Positions 8,737 through 17,964 are shown, counted from the stretch's first letter. The stretch is 64,000 nucleotides of DNA from Actinobacteria bacterium OK074 (GCA_001298575.1 LJCV01000133.1:1-64000); one strand, 5' to 3'. Notes: generated by a model not told the origin, from the letters alone. Program-made: numbers and translations.

Positions 8737-9009
8737 TCAGGAGGCCGGTGGCGACTGCGGTGCGTCCGGCGGTGTCGGCTCGCCGGAGGTGCCGCTGTCG
8801 TCCCGGTGCGCGAGTCGGTCCACGGCGTCCTTCGCCTTGCCCGTGCCCGTCTGGATCTTGTCGCTGTACTTGCCCCTGGTGCGCTCGTCGACCACCTTCG
8901 CGGCCTTGTCGAGCCCACGCTCGATCTTGTCCTCGTGCTTCTGCGCGAGTCCGGAGACCTTGTCCTTGGCCGGGGCGAGTTTGGATTTCAAATTGTCCAG
9001 GAGACCCAT
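8737..9009 (-). CDS. Rv0909-family antitoxin-like protein
   Basis: A 90-residue, highly charged helical protein beginning MGLLDNLKSKLAPAKDKV, with repeated Lys/Glu/Asp amphipathic helices and a Pro/Ser-rich C-terminal tail. This matches the MT0933/Rv0909-like antitoxin family of actinobacteria, in which a partner RNase-type toxin is often next door. No toxin gene is visible here: the upstream neighbour is a short acidic protein. Either the family member is an orphan or the antitoxin label does not describe its role in Streptomyces. The cell location is probably cytoplasmic, since there is no signal peptide. Confidence 0.75.
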   Translation of the reverse strand: MGLLDNLKSKLAPAKDKVSGLAQKHEDKIERGLDKAAKVVDERTRGKYSDKIQTGTGKAKDAVDRLAHRDDSGTSGEPTPPDAPQSPPAS

Positions 9010-9033
9010 AGTGCACCTTCCCGCGCGGGTCAG

Positions 9034-9249
9034 TCATGTGCGGGCGCTCTCACCGGCCTCCGAGTCGGCGGCCTGCTCGGCGGACTGCTGCTTGGGGATC
9101 CCGACGACTTCGGCGGTACCGGAGGGGGTGGCTTCGGTTTCGGCGGTTTCTGTTTCCGCTTGCGTTTCCGCCGGTTCCGATCCCGTCTCCGTCACCTCGG
9201 TGGTCTCCGTACCCTTCGACCTGCGAAGAATGCGTGCAAAAACGCCCAT
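9034..9249 (-). CDS. Small acidic protein of unknown function
   Basis: A 71-residue protein starting MGVFARILRRSKG, then a long Glu/Thr/Ala-rich low-complexity stretch (about 14-50) and a more conserved-looking end, VGIPKQQSAEQAADSEAGES. The N-terminal basic helix followed by an acidic disordered tail suggests membrane-surface or protein binding, but I do not recognise a domain. Start chosen at ATG 9249, which is preceded by an AGATGA-type weak ribosome site (the longer frame to 9384 begins in arginine-rich non-coding-like sequence). It is followed after 24 nt by the antitoxin-like gene on the same strand, so the two may be co-transcribed. Confidence 0.65.
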   Translation of the reverse strand: MGVFARILRRSKGTETTEVTETGSEPAETQAETETAETEATPSGTAEVVGIPKQQSAEQAADSEAGESART

Positions 9250-9429
9250 ATCATCTCCATACGTTACTCGTGCGGGCGAAATCCCGCGTCGCGCGGTGCG
9301 TCCGGTTGCGCCGTGCGGGTGCCCGGCCCCCAGGTGGCGGCCGGAACTCCGGGAAGGGCAACGACCCCACTTCCTGTGCGTCACCTAACTCGTTCGAGGA
9401 CAGGCCGTCAGGTTTGCGAGACTGGGGCA

Positions 9430-10368
9430 GTGAGCAGCGCACCCTTCGTCCCCCGCGTCATCGCCGTCGTCGGGCCCACCGCGGCCGGCAAGTCCGACCT
9501 CGGCGTCTTCCTGGCCCAGCGGCTGGGCGGCGAGATCGTCAACGCCGACTCCATGCAGCTCTACCGCGGGATGGACATCGGCACCGCCAAGCTGACGCCC
9601 GAGGAACGCGGCGGCGTCCCGCACCACCTCCTGGACATCTGGGACGTGACGGAGGCGGCCTCCGTCGCCGAGTACCAGCGGCTCGCGCGCGAGCGCATCG
9701 ACACCCTCCTCGCCGCCGGCCGCCGGCCCATCCTGGTGGGCGGCTCCGGGCTCTACGTCCGCGGCGCCGTCGACCACCTGGAGTTCCCCGGTACGGACCC
9801 GGAGGTGCGCGCCCGGCTGGAGGCGGAACTGGCCGAGCACGGCTCCGGCACCCTGCACGCGCGCCTGGCCGCCGCCGACCCGGAGGCCGCGCACGCGATC
9901 CTGCCCAGCAACGGCCGCCGGATCGTGCGCGCCCTGGAGGTCATCGAGATCACCGGGAAGCCGTTCACGGCGAACCTGCCGCGCCACGAGTCCGTCTACG
10001 ACACCGTGCAGATCGGCGTGGACGTGGCCCGCCCGGAGCTGGACGAGCGCATCGCCCGCCGGGTCGACCGGATGTGGGACGCGGGGCTCGTCGACGAGGT
10101 GCGCGCCCTGGAGGCGCGGGGCCTGCGCGAGGGGCGCACGGCATCGCGCGCGCTCGGCTACCAGCAGGTGCTCGCGGCGCTCGCGGGGGAGTGCACGGAA
10201 GCGGAGGCGCGCACCGAGACCGTACGCGCCACCAAGCGCTTCGCGCGCCGTCAGGATTCGTGGTTCAGACGCGACCCGCGGGTGCATTGGCTCAGTGGTG
10301 CCGTGGCCGATCGGAGGGAACTTCCGCAGCTCGCGCTGGCATTGGTCGAACGACCGGTTACAGCCTGA
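9430..10368 (+). CDS. miaA: tRNA dimethylallyltransferase MiaA
   Basis: A 312-residue enzyme that transfers the dimethylallyl group from DMAPP to N6 of A37 in tRNAs reading UNN codons, the substrate step for MiaB. The P-loop GPTAAGKS is at residues 15-22, followed by NADSMQLYRGMDIGTAK, the canonical DMAPP/tRNA-binding motif, then the HHLLDIWD motif. The C-terminal QDSWFRRDPR region is also conserved. The GTG start at 9430 (VSSAPFVPR) gives the usual family length. The 60 bp before it hold no strong ribosome site. Confidence 0.97.
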   Translation: MSSAPFVPRVIAVVGPTAAGKSDLGVFLAQRLGGEIVNADSMQLYRGMDIGTAKLTPEERGGVPHHLLDIWDVTEAASVAEYQRLARERIDTLLAAGRRPILVGGSGLYVRGAVDHLEFPGTDPEVRARLEAELAEHGSGTLHARLAAADPEAAHAILPSNGRRIVRALEVIEITGKPFTANLPRHESVYDTVQIGVDVARPELDERIARRVDRMWDAGLVDEVRALEARGLREGRTASRALGYQQVLAALAGECTEAEARTETVRATKRFARRQDSWFRRDPRVHWLSGAVADRRELPQLALALVERPVTA

Positions 10369-10471
10369 TCACGTCATGGCATCGGGACGCTCCGGCCGCG
10401 GTCCGGGCCTTCGGCGGCGTGCCATCATCGAGCTTCGATCGACCAAAGTGGAGTCCGAGTTGGGAGGGCGC

Positions 10472-11068
10472 GTGGCGATGGAGGCCGGCCCTCGCGACAC
10501 CGCGAAGCGTGCGGAGCAAGGCGGCGGACCGAGTGCGGAACAGCCGGTTCCGGACGACGCCGCGGACCGACCCGTCCCCGGGACGGAATCCGAGCTTCCG
10601 GACCCCGACACCGACCCGCTCGACGACGTCCTCGGCGACGCGCTCAGCTCCGACGGCCCCGACGACGACCCGCTGCCCGGCGGGGTGACCGCCGACGGCC
10701 CCGACGCCGAGGAACTGGCCGCCGCCGGACCCGAGGTCGAGGTCGAACTGCGCCCCCAGCGGCGGCTGCGGCTCTGGCACCTCGCGCCCATCGTGACGCT
10801 GGCCGCGGTCGGCTCGCTGATGTTCGCCTTCCCGCTGGCCTTCGAGTTCGGCGACGGCGGCGCGGTGGTCGCCATGCTCGGCCTGCTGATCTGCTCCTGC
10901 GCGGCCGGCTGGGGCATGATGGCCGCCCGCCGCGTCGGACACACCCTGCCGGGGCTGCCACCGCGCGGCTCGGGCCGCTGGCCGGACTGGCGGGTCGTGG
11001 TGGCCTACGTCGTCGTCATCGCGGCCGTGGTCGTGCTGGCCGTGTGGCGCGTGGCCCGGCTGCGCTGA
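10472..11068 (+). CDS. Hypothetical membrane protein with acidic N-terminal region
   Basis: About 198 residues. The first 95 or so are hydrophilic and strongly acidic (runs such as PDPDTDPLDDVLGD) and likely cytoplasmic. Three hydrophobic helices follow: LAPIVTLAAVGSLMFAFPLA, GGAVVAMLGLLICSCAAGW, and VVVAYVVVIAAVVVLAVW just before the short basic C-terminus. I do not recognise the family; a similar gene lies between miaA and dapF in other Streptomyces. A GGGAGG ribosome site at 10462-10467 supports either GTG 10472 or ATG 10478 rather than the longer open frame. Confidence 0.7.
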   Translation: MAMEAGPRDTAKRAEQGGGPSAEQPVPDDAADRPVPGTESELPDPDTDPLDDVLGDALSSDGPDDDPLPGGVTADGPDAEELAAAGPEVEVELRPQRRLRLWHLAPIVTLAAVGSLMFAFPLAFEFGDGGAVVAMLGLLICSCAAGWGMMAARRVGHTLPGLPPRGSGRWPDWRVVVAYVVVIAAVVVLAVWRVARLR

Positions 11069-11104
11069 CGACCGCGCGGGACACGGACTGTCGTACCCGC
11101 GCCG

Positions 11105-11110
11105 TACGAT
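11105..11110 (+). promoter_or_regulatory. -10 hexamer TACGAT, leaderless promoter of dapF
   Basis: TACGAT ends 6 nt before the dapF ATG at 11117, with no ribosome site in between. Confidence 0.5.
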
Positions 11111-11116
11111 CGACGC

Positions 11117-11986
11117 ATGAGCACGCGGATCGCCTTCCTCAAGGGGCACGGCACGGAGAACGACTTCGTGATCCTCCCGGACCCCGACAACGCCCTCGAC
11201 CTCACCCCGGCCGCCGTGGCCGCCCTGTGCGACCGCCGCGCGGGCCTCGGCGGCGGCGGCCTGCTGCACGTCGTGCGGTCCGCCGCGCACCCCGAGGCGC
11301 GGGCGATGGCCGCCGAGGCGGAGTGGTTCATGGACTACCGCAACGGCGACGGCTCGATCGCGGAGATGTGCGGCAACGGCGTACGCGTGTTCGCCCGCTA
11401 CCTCCAGCGGGCCGGGCACACGGGCGAGGGCGACCTCGCCGTCGCCACCCGCGGCGGCGTGAAGAGCGTCCACATCGCCAAGAACGGCGACGTCACCGTC
11501 GGGATGGGCCGGGCGCGGCTCCCCGAAGGGGACGTGACGGTGAGCGTCGGCGGACGCAGCTGGCCCGCCCGCAACGTGAACATGGGCAACCCGCACGCCG
11601 TGGCCTTCGTCGACGACCTCGCGCACGCCGGCGACCTGTTCACCGCCCCGCCCGTCAGCCCCGCGGCCACCTACCCGGACGGGGTCAACGTCGAGTTCGT
11701 CGTCGACCGCGCCCCGCGCCACGTCGCGCTCCGCGTCCACGAGCGCGGCGCCGGCGAGACCCGCTCGTGCGGCACGGGCGCGTGCGCCGTCGCCGTGGCC
11801 GCCGCCCGTCGCGACGGCGTCGACCCGGCCGTCACGGGCACCCCGGCGACATACACCGTGGACGTCCCCGGCGGCACCCTGGTGATCACCGAGCGGCCCG
11901 ACGGCGAGATCGAGATGACCGGCCCCGCGGTGATCGTCGCCGAGGGCGGGATCGACGCGGCCTGGCTGGAGACGGCGGCCCGCTGA
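11117..11986 (+). CDS. dapF: Diaminopimelate epimerase DapF
   Basis: A 289-residue PLP-independent epimerase converting LL- to meso-diaminopimelate for lysine and peptidoglycan. Streptomyces walls use LL-DAP, so here the meso form mainly feeds lysine. The two catalytic cysteines are visible as C85 (EMCGNGVR) and C218 (RSCGTGACA), and the substrate motifs NDFVI (N15-D16) and NMGNPH (155-160) are intact. Two pseudo-symmetric halves are evident. The length matches the family. The start is fixed by the leaderless promoter signal immediately upstream. Confidence 0.97.
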   Translation: MSTRIAFLKGHGTENDFVILPDPDNALDLTPAAVAALCDRRAGLGGGGLLHVVRSAAHPEARAMAAEAEWFMDYRNGDGSIAEMCGNGVRVFARYLQRAGHTGEGDLAVATRGGVKSVHIAKNGDVTVGMGRARLPEGDVTVSVGGRSWPARNVNMGNPHAVAFVDDLAHAGDLFTAPPVSPAATYPDGVNVEFVVDRAPRHVALRVHERGAGETRSCGTGACAVAVAAARRDGVDPAVTGTPATYTVDVPGGTLVITERPDGEIEMTGPAVIVAEGGIDAAWLETAAR

Positions 11987-12408
11987 ACCCCGGCCGCCTC
12001 CCGCCGGTCTCCGGCCGAGGGGGGCGAACGGACGGCGCGCTGAAGCATGGGGTGGCACGAAAACGTAACGCTCGCGATGGTGTCCGTGGCCGGAAAACGC
12101 GCCACCGGACGCCGTCGAGAGGCTGGGAGATCACCACCAGGACCGCCCTCGGTGCTCCGAACCGAAGACGACGCGCCCCCCGTTCTGTTCGAATCCATGG
12201 CGGACCCGGGTTCGGATGGCTCGAATCCGTAAACCCCCTCTTCGTCGCTCGAATGGGTGATCCGTTTCACGCTCGACGAGAGGCGGTCAAGCGCACGTGG
12301 TGGGCTCGGTAGCATCAAGCACCGGCCCGGACGGGGGGAACGCCGCCATCCCCTGAGCCGTTTCCGCCCTGGGGCACCCCGTCCGCCGGACGACAGCCGG
12401 AGGTGCCC
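11987..12408. other. 422-bp intergenic region upstream of rshA with three TCGAAT repeats
   Basis: No gene is visible. TCGAATCC occurs at 12189-12196 and 12221-12228, and TCGAAT again at 12249-12254. The second is preceded by an imperfect inverted partner (TTCGGAT, 12211-12217). A possible -10 (TAGCAT, near 12311) lies about 95 bp before rshA. These could be operators for rshA transcription, but no known regulator consensus is matched. Confidence 0.4.
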
Positions 12409-14556
12409 ATGAGTGCGGAGGCCACGAACCCTGCCACGCCCGTTCCCCTGACCCAGGGGACGTTCCGCAGGAAGACCCGTGCCCGGATCGACCTGCGCCG
12501 CCTCGGCCGCGCCGCCCTGCTCGGACCGACAGCCCGCAACGCCCTGCCCGACGCGATCAGCCATGTCGCCGAGGCGCATCGCGCCCACCATCCCGATGCC
12601 GACCTCGAAGCCCTGCGCCGCGCGTACGTCCTCGCGGAGTCCTCGCACCGCGGCCAGATGCGCAAGAGCGGCGAGCCCTACATCACCCACCCGCTCGCCG
12701 TGACCCTGATCCTCGCCGAACTCGGCGCGGAGACCACGACGTTGACCGCCTCCCTGCTCCACGACACCGTCGAGGACACCGAGGTGACGCTCGACCAGGT
12801 CGGCACCGAGTTCGGCGCCGAGGTCCGCTATCTCGTCGACGGCGTCACCAAACTGGAGAAGGTCGACTACGGCGCCGCCGCCGAACCCGAGACCTTCCGC
12901 AAGATGCTCGTCGCCACCGGCAACGACGTCCGCGTGATGTCGATCAAACTCGCCGACCGGCTGCACAACATGCGCACCCTCGGCGTGATGCGCCCCGAGA
13001 AACAGGCCCGCATCGCCAAGGTGACCCGTGACGTCCTCATCCCGCTCGCCGAACGCCTCGGCGTGCAGGCCCTGAAGACCGAACTGGAGGACCTGGTCTT
13101 CGCGATCCTGCACCCCGAGGAGTACGCCACAACCCGCGAACTCATCGTCGAGAACGCCGCGTCGGGCGCCGACCCGCTCGCCGCGATTGCCGAGGACGTC
13201 CGCGCGGTCCTGCGCGAGGCCGGCATCCAGGCCGAAGTCCTCATCCGGCCACGGCACTTCGTCTCCGTGCACCGCGTCTCCCGCAAACGCGGCCCGCTGC
13301 GCGGCGCCGACTTCGGCCGCCTGCTCGTCCTGGTGGGCGAGGACGCCGACTGCTACGGCGTCCTCGGTGAACTGCACACCTGCATGACCCCGGTGGTCTC
13401 GGAGTTCAAGGACTTCATCGCCGTACCGAAGTTCAACCTCTACCAGTCGCTGCACACCGCGGTCGCGCGCGGCGACGGCGAGGTCGCCGAAGTCCTCATC
13501 CGCACCCACCAGATGCACAAGGTCGCCGAGGCGGGCGTCATCGCCCTCGGCAACCCCTACGTGCCCTCGGCCGCCCCCGAACCGGACACCGAGGCGGCGG
13601 TCGACGGCGAACGCGCCGACCCGACCCGCCCCGGCTGGCTCTCCCGCCTCCTGGACTGGCAGGAGGGCGCCTCCGACCCGGACACGTTCTGGTCGACCCT
13701 GCGCGAGGACCTCGCCCAGGACCGCGAGATCACCGTGTTCCGGCCCGACGGGGGCGCGTTGGGGCTCCCCGAGGGCGCGAGCTGCGTGGACGCGGCGTAC
13801 GCGCAGTACGGCGAGGACGCGCACGCCTGCATCGGCGCCCGCGTCAACGGCCGCCTGGCGACGCTCAGTACGGTCCTGGGCGACGGCGACACCGTCGAAC
13901 TCCTCATGGACCAGGACGGCTCCTCGGAACCGTCCCGCGAATGGCTCGACCACGCGCACACCCCCGCCGCCCGCATCGCCATCCAACGCTGGCTGGCGGC
14001 CCATCCCACCGACAGCACCGACAGCACCGACACCACCCGCCCCCCGGCCTCCCACGCCCACGCCCGCCCCGCGGCCCTCACGGCCGGCACCACGGAGGCC
14101 CCGCACCCCGACCGCCCCGAGGCCAGCGCCGTCGTCGACCTGCCCGGCGCCGCCGTCCGCATCGCGGGCTGTTGTACGCCGGTACCCCCGGACGAGATCA
14201 CCGCCTTCGCCGTCCGCGGGGGAGTGGTGACCGTCCACCGCGTCGACTGCGCCGGCGTCGCCCGCATGCAGAACTCGGGCCGCACCGAGGTCGGCGTCCG
14301 CTGGGGCGACACCACGGAATGCCGAGTAACCCTGGTGGCCGAATCCTTCGGCCGCCCCCACCTCCTGGCCGACCTCACCGAGGCAATCGCCCTGGAAGGC
14401 GTAGGCATCGTCTCCGCCACGGTGGAACCCCCCACCCAACAACGCGTCCGCCACACCTACACCCTCCAACTCCCGGACGCGGCAACACTTCCGGTACTGA
14501 TGAGAGCGATGAGGAACGTACCGGGGGTGTACGACGTGGGGCGGGCGCCCCGCTAG
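12409..14556 (+). CDS. rshA: RelA/SpoT homologue (RshA-type), HD-synthetase-TGS-ACT protein
   Basis: A 715-residue protein with the long-RSH layout. It has an HD hydrolase domain (about 60-200; THPLAVTLILAEL, LLHDTVEDT, KLADRLHNMRTL) and a synthetase-like domain (about 240-400; FKDFIAVPKFNLYQSLHT, VLIRTHQMHKVAEAG). A TGS domain (about 430-510; VFRPDG...ASCVDAAYAQ), a Cys-containing zinc-finger-like segment (IAGCCTPVPPDE) and a C-terminal ACT domain follow. S. coelicolor carries a second RelA/SpoT homologue, RshA, in this position. The hydrolase motifs look intact. In the synthetase part the usual Leu-Val-Ala-x-Arg strand reads LLVLVGED, so synthesis may be weak. ATG 12409 has ribosome site GGAGG. 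Confidence 0.88.
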   Translation: MSAEATNPATPVPLTQGTFRRKTRARIDLRRLGRAALLGPTARNALPDAISHVAEAHRAHHPDADLEALRRAYVLAESSHRGQMRKSGEPYITHPLAVTLILAELGAETTTLTASLLHDTVEDTEVTLDQVGTEFGAEVRYLVDGVTKLEKVDYGAAAEPETFRKMLVATGNDVRVMSIKLADRLHNMRTLGVMRPEKQARIAKVTRDVLIPLAERLGVQALKTELEDLVFAILHPEEYATTRELIVENAASGADPLAAIAEDVRAVLREAGIQAEVLIRPRHFVSVHRVSRKRGPLRGADFGRLLVLVGEDADCYGVLGELHTCMTPVVSEFKDFIAVPKFNLYQSLHTAVARGDGEVAEVLIRTHQMHKVAEAGVIALGNPYVPSAAPEPDTEAAVDGERADPTRPGWLSRLLDWQEGASDPDTFWSTLREDLAQDREITVFRPDGGALGLPEGASCVDAAYAQYGEDAHACIGARVNGRLATLSTVLGDGDTVELLMDQDGSSEPSREWLDHAHTPAARIAIQRWLAAHPTDSTDSTDTTRPPASHAHARPAALTAGTTEAPHPDRPEASAVVDLPGAAVRIAGCCTPVPPDEITAFAVRGGVVTVHRVDCAGVARMQNSGRTEVGVRWGDTTECRVTLVAESFGRPHLLADLTEAIALEGVGIVSATVEPPTQQRVRHTYTLQLPDAATLPVLMRAMRNVPGVYDVGRAPR

Positions 14557-14584
14557 CCATAGAACGCTACGGGGTAGCAGCCGC

Positions 14585-14620
14585 TTTTCAGGGGCGCGGG
14601 GAACTGCGCGAGCAACCACA
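14585..14620 (+). repeat. Dispersed intergenic element, copy A (partial)
   Basis: The core TTCAGGGGCGCGGGGAAC, followed by a GCGCGAGCAACCAC-type flank, recurs near 27652 and twice near 50177-50278. Copy A keeps only about the first 35 bp of the element. It lies in the gap between rshA and the M1 peptidase gene. Confidence 0.75.
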
Positions 14621-14740
14621 ACGAGCCGCCACTCGAAAACGCTCAACGCCCCCTACGGCGAGACGCATTTAGCCCCCTTTCGAGTGGGTTTAACGCGAGC
14701 CGCCATCACCCCCTACGTACCCCCTGGTAAGCGGTAACCC

Positions 14741-16240
14741 ATGCCGCGAACCCCCCACTTCACCAGGGCCCTGCTAGCCACCGCCGCAGCCCTCACCCTC
14801 GTAGCCGCCGCAAGCCCCCCGCAGGCGCTGGGCGTCGGCGACAGACTCTTCCCCACCCTCGGCAACCCCGGCTACGACGTAACGTCGTACGACCTCTCCT
14901 TCGCCTACCCCGGCTCCAACACCAAACCCCTCACGGCGACCACCACGATCGACGCCCTCACCACCGAGCGCCTCGACACCCTCAACCTCGACTTCACCCA
15001 CGGCAAGGTCGAGTCCGCCGACATCAACGGCATCCCGGCGACCTTCACCTCCGTAAAAGAAGACCTTGTCCTCACCCCCAAGTCCCCGCTCCCGCAAGGG
15101 ACTCCCGTGCACATCACCATCCGCCACACCAGCGACCCGGTCTCCCCGGGCGACGGCGACGGAGGCTGGGTCCGCACCACCGACGGGCTCGCGATGGCGA
15201 ACCAGGCGGACGCCGCCCACCTGGTCTTCCCCTGCAACGACCACCCCTCCGACAAGGCGATGTTCACCTTCCACGTGACCGCGCCGAACGGCTACACGGC
15301 GGTCGCGAACGGCCTCCCCGTCGGGCAGACCCGCACCGCCCGCGCCACCACGTGGACGTACCGCACGGCGCACCCCATGGCCACCGAACTCGCGCAGGTC
15401 TCCATCGGCCGCTCCAGCGTCGTACACCGGGCGGGGCCGCACGGGCTGCCCCTACGGGATGTCGTACCGACCAAGGACAAGGCCGCGCTCGAACCGTGGC
15501 TGGCGAAGACGCCGGACCAGATCGCGTGGCTGGAGAGCAAGGTCGGCGCGTACCCGTTCGAGACGTACGGCGTGCTCATGGCGCAGGCGCAGACCGGGTT
15601 CGAACTGGAGACGCAGACGCTGTCCCTCTTCGAGGAGAACCTGTTCACCGAGACCGGGTACCCCAAGTGGTACGTCGAGTCGATCATGGTGCACGAGCTG
15701 TCGCACCAGTGGTTCGGCGACAGCGTCACCCCCGCCACCTGGTCCGACCTGTGGCTCAACGAGGGTCACGCCACCTGGTACGAGGCCCTGTACGCCGAGG
15801 AGAAGGCGGACCGGCCCATGGAGACCCGCATGAAGGCCGCCTACGCCCGCTCCGACGCCTGGCGCGCCGCCGGGGGCCCGCCCGCCGAGCCCAAGGCCGC
15901 CGCGCCCGGCCAGAAGATCAGCATCTTCCGGCCCAACGTCTACGACGGCGCCGCCCTCGCCCTGTACGCGCTGCGCCAGGAGATCGGCCGCCCCGCCTTC
16001 GAGCGTCTGGAGCGGACCTGGGTGCGTCTGCACCACGACGGCACCGCCACGACCGCCGACTTCGTCCGCCTCGCTTCCGACGTCTCCGGACGCGACCTCA
16101 CCGGGTTCTTCCACGGCTGGCTGTACGCCGAGAAGACCCCGCCCATGCCCGGCCACCCCGACTGGAAGTCCGACCCGCCGGCCACGACGAAGGCCAAGCC
16201 CGGGCCGCACACGGCGCCGCACGCGGCATCCGCGAAATAA
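14741..16240 (+). CDS. Secreted M1-family zinc metallopeptidase
   Basis: A 499-residue exported aminopeptidase-like enzyme. A Sec signal peptide (basic MPRTPHFTRA, then a hydrophobic core) has a likely cleavage near residue 30. A beta-rich N-terminal domain precedes the gluzincin catalytic domain. The zinc site is HELSH at 318-322 with the third ligand E341 in NEGHATW, and WFGDSVTPATWSDLWLNEG is typical of the family. The GAMEN exopeptidase motif is replaced by TGFELETQTL at about 285-294, common in this short secreted subgroup. The protein ends after a catalytic-helical region and a Pro/Ala tail, lacking the long C-terminal HEAT domain of full-size M1 enzymes. Expected role: peptide turnover outside the cell. 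Confidence 0.92.
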   Translation: MPRTPHFTRALLATAAALTLVAAASPPQALGVGDRLFPTLGNPGYDVTSYDLSFAYPGSNTKPLTATTTIDALTTERLDTLNLDFTHGKVESADINGIPATFTSVKEDLVLTPKSPLPQGTPVHITIRHTSDPVSPGDGDGGWVRTTDGLAMANQADAAHLVFPCNDHPSDKAMFTFHVTAPNGYTAVANGLPVGQTRTARATTWTYRTAHPMATELAQVSIGRSSVVHRAGPHGLPLRDVVPTKDKAALEPWLAKTPDQIAWLESKVGAYPFETYGVLMAQAQTGFELETQTLSLFEENLFTETGYPKWYVESIMVHELSHQWFGDSVTPATWSDLWLNEGHATWYEALYAEEKADRPMETRMKAAYARSDAWRAAGGPPAEPKAAAPGQKISIFRPNVYDGAALALYALRQEIGRPAFERLERTWVRLHHDGTATTADFVRLASDVSGRDLTGFFHGWLYAEKTPPMPGHPDWKSDPPATTKAKPGPHTAPHAASAK

Positions 16241-16274
16241 GTCCGTGACGGGACGGTCCGTGCCGTGCGACCAT

Positions 16275-16366
16275 TTTCCGGTCGGCGGCACCGGGCCTTT
16301 CCGGCCGACGGCACCGGGCCTTTCCGGCCGACGGCATCGGGCCTTTCCGGTCGGCGGCACCGGCTC
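16275..16366. repeat. Four tandem 23-bp repeats between the M1 peptidase and hflX
   Basis: Units begin at 16275, 16298, 16321 and 16344 with consensus TTTCCGG(T/C)CG(G/A)CGGCA(C/T)CGGGCC. In units 1 and 4 CCGGT and ACCGG flank the centre, giving small hairpin potential. They fill about half of the 203-bp gap. Confidence 0.9.
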
Positions 16367-16443
16367 CGGGAATCTCCTGGAGCGCCCGGACGTTGTGCAC
16401 TGTGACGCGAGACAGCCGTATCCCCTGAAGACGTAAGGATCCA

Positions 16444-17937
16444 ATGACCTCCTCTTTCTCTTCCCAGGCCGCTGAGCGCGACGCGCACACCCACCCCGAG
16501 AGTCTTCGGGCCGATGCCCTGATGGAAGAGGACGTCGCCTGGAGCCACGGGGTCGACGCGGACCGCGACGGCGACCAGTTCGACCGCTCCGAGCGGGCCG
16601 CACTGCGCCGTGTCGCGGGTCTGTCCACCGAACTTGAGGACGTCACCGAGGTCGAGTACCGCCAGCTCCGCCTGGAGCGCGTCGTACTCGTCGGGGTGTG
16701 GACCTCGGGGACCGCGCAGGACGCGGAGAACTCGCTCGCGGAGCTGGCCGCCCTCGCCGAGACCGCGGGCGCCCTCGTGCTCGACGGCGTGATCCAGCGC
16801 CGCGACAAGCCCGACGCGGCGACGTACATCGGCTCCGGCAAGGCGGACGAACTGCGCGACCTGGTCCTCGAATCGGGCGCCGACACGGTCGTCTGCGACG
16901 GTGAACTCAGCCCCGGGCAGCTCATCCACCTCGAAGACGTCGTCAAGGTCAAGGTCATCGACCGTACGGCCCTGATCCTCGACATCTTCGCCCAGCACGC
17001 CAAGTCCCGGGAGGGCAAGGCACAGGTCGCGCTCGCGCAGATGCAGTACATGCTGCCGAGGCTGCGCGGCTGGGGTCAGTCGCTGTCCCGTCAGATGGGC
17101 GGCGGCAAGGGCGGCGGCCTCGCCACCCGCGGTCCCGGTGAGACGAAGATCGAGACGGACCGGCGCCGTATCCGCGAGAAGATGGCGAAGATGCGCCGGG
17201 AGATCGCGGACATGAAGACCGGCCGCGAGATCAAGCGCCAGGAGCGCCGCCGCAACCACGTGCCGTCGGTGGCCATCGCCGGTTACACCAACGCCGGCAA
17301 GTCCTCGCTCCTCAACCGCCTCACCGGCGCGGGCGTCCTCGTCGAGAACTCGCTGTTCGCGACGCTCGACCCGACCGTGCGCCGGGCCGAGACCCCGGGC
17401 GGACGGCTGTACACGCTGGCCGACACCGTCGGTTTCGTCCGGCACCTGCCGCACCACCTGGTCGAGGCGTTCCGCTCCACGATGGAGGAGGTCGGCAACT
17501 CCGACCTGATCCTGCACGTCGTGGACGGCGCGCACCCGGTCCCGGAGGAGCAGCTGGCCGCCGTGCGCGAGGTCATCCGGGACGTCGGCGCCATCGACGT
17601 ACCCGAGATCGTCGTGATCAACAAGGCGGACGCGGCCGACCCGCTGGTGCTCCAGCGGCTGCTGCGGATCGAGAAGCGCGCCATCGCGGTCTCGGCCCGC
17701 ACCGGCGAGGGCATCGCGGAACTGCTCGCGCTGCTCGACAACGAACTGCCGCGCCCCTCGGTCGAGATCGAGGCCCTCGTGCCGTACACCCACGGCAAGC
17801 TGGTCGCCCGCGCCCACAGCGAGGGCGAGGTGCTCTCCGCGGAGCACACGGCGGACGGCACCCTGCTGAAGGTCCGCGTCCACGCGGACCTGGCGGCGGA
17901 CCTGGAGCCGTACGTGCCGACGGCGGTCGTCGCCTGA
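16444..17937 (+). CDS. hflX: GTPase HflX
   Basis: A 497-residue ribosome-associated GTPase that in other bacteria splits or rescues stalled 70S ribosomes, often after heat stress. The N-terminal HflX domain (about 70-220) includes RDKPDAATYIGSGKADEL and a linker with the conserved GPGETKIETDRR segment. G motifs: G1 GYTNAGKSS, G3 DTVGF, G4 NKAD, G5 SARTG. An actinobacterial N-terminal extension of about 60 acidic residues is present. The ATG at 16444 follows an AAGGAT ribosome site and gives the usual length. It is followed by a terminator, so it is monocistronic. Confidence 0.95.
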   Translation: MTSSFSSQAAERDAHTHPESLRADALMEEDVAWSHGVDADRDGDQFDRSERAALRRVAGLSTELEDVTEVEYRQLRLERVVLVGVWTSGTAQDAENSLAELAALAETAGALVLDGVIQRRDKPDAATYIGSGKADELRDLVLESGADTVVCDGELSPGQLIHLEDVVKVKVIDRTALILDIFAQHAKSREGKAQVALAQMQYMLPRLRGWGQSLSRQMGGGKGGGLATRGPGETKIETDRRRIREKMAKMRREIADMKTGREIKRQERRRNHVPSVAIAGYTNAGKSSLLNRLTGAGVLVENSLFATLDPTVRRAETPGGRLYTLADTVGFVRHLPHHLVEAFRSTMEEVGNSDLILHVVDGAHPVPEEQLAAVREVIRDVGAIDVPEIVVINKADAADPLVLQRLLRIEKRAIAVSARTGEGIAELLALLDNELPRPSVEIEALVPYTHGKLVARAHSEGEVLSAEHTADGTLLKVRVHADLAADLEPYVPTAVVA

Positions 17938-17964
17938 GCGGCAGGCGGTTCGACGATCTGTAGG

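Noticed and set aside
8737..9249. A complete toxin-antitoxin module
   Set aside because: Only the Rv0909-type antitoxin-like protein is recognisable; the neighbouring acidic 71-residue protein does not look like a toxin.
11671..14646. Antisense open frame of about 991 codons opposite dapF and rshA
   Set aside because: Shadow of rshA codon bias; no recognisable domain or start signal.
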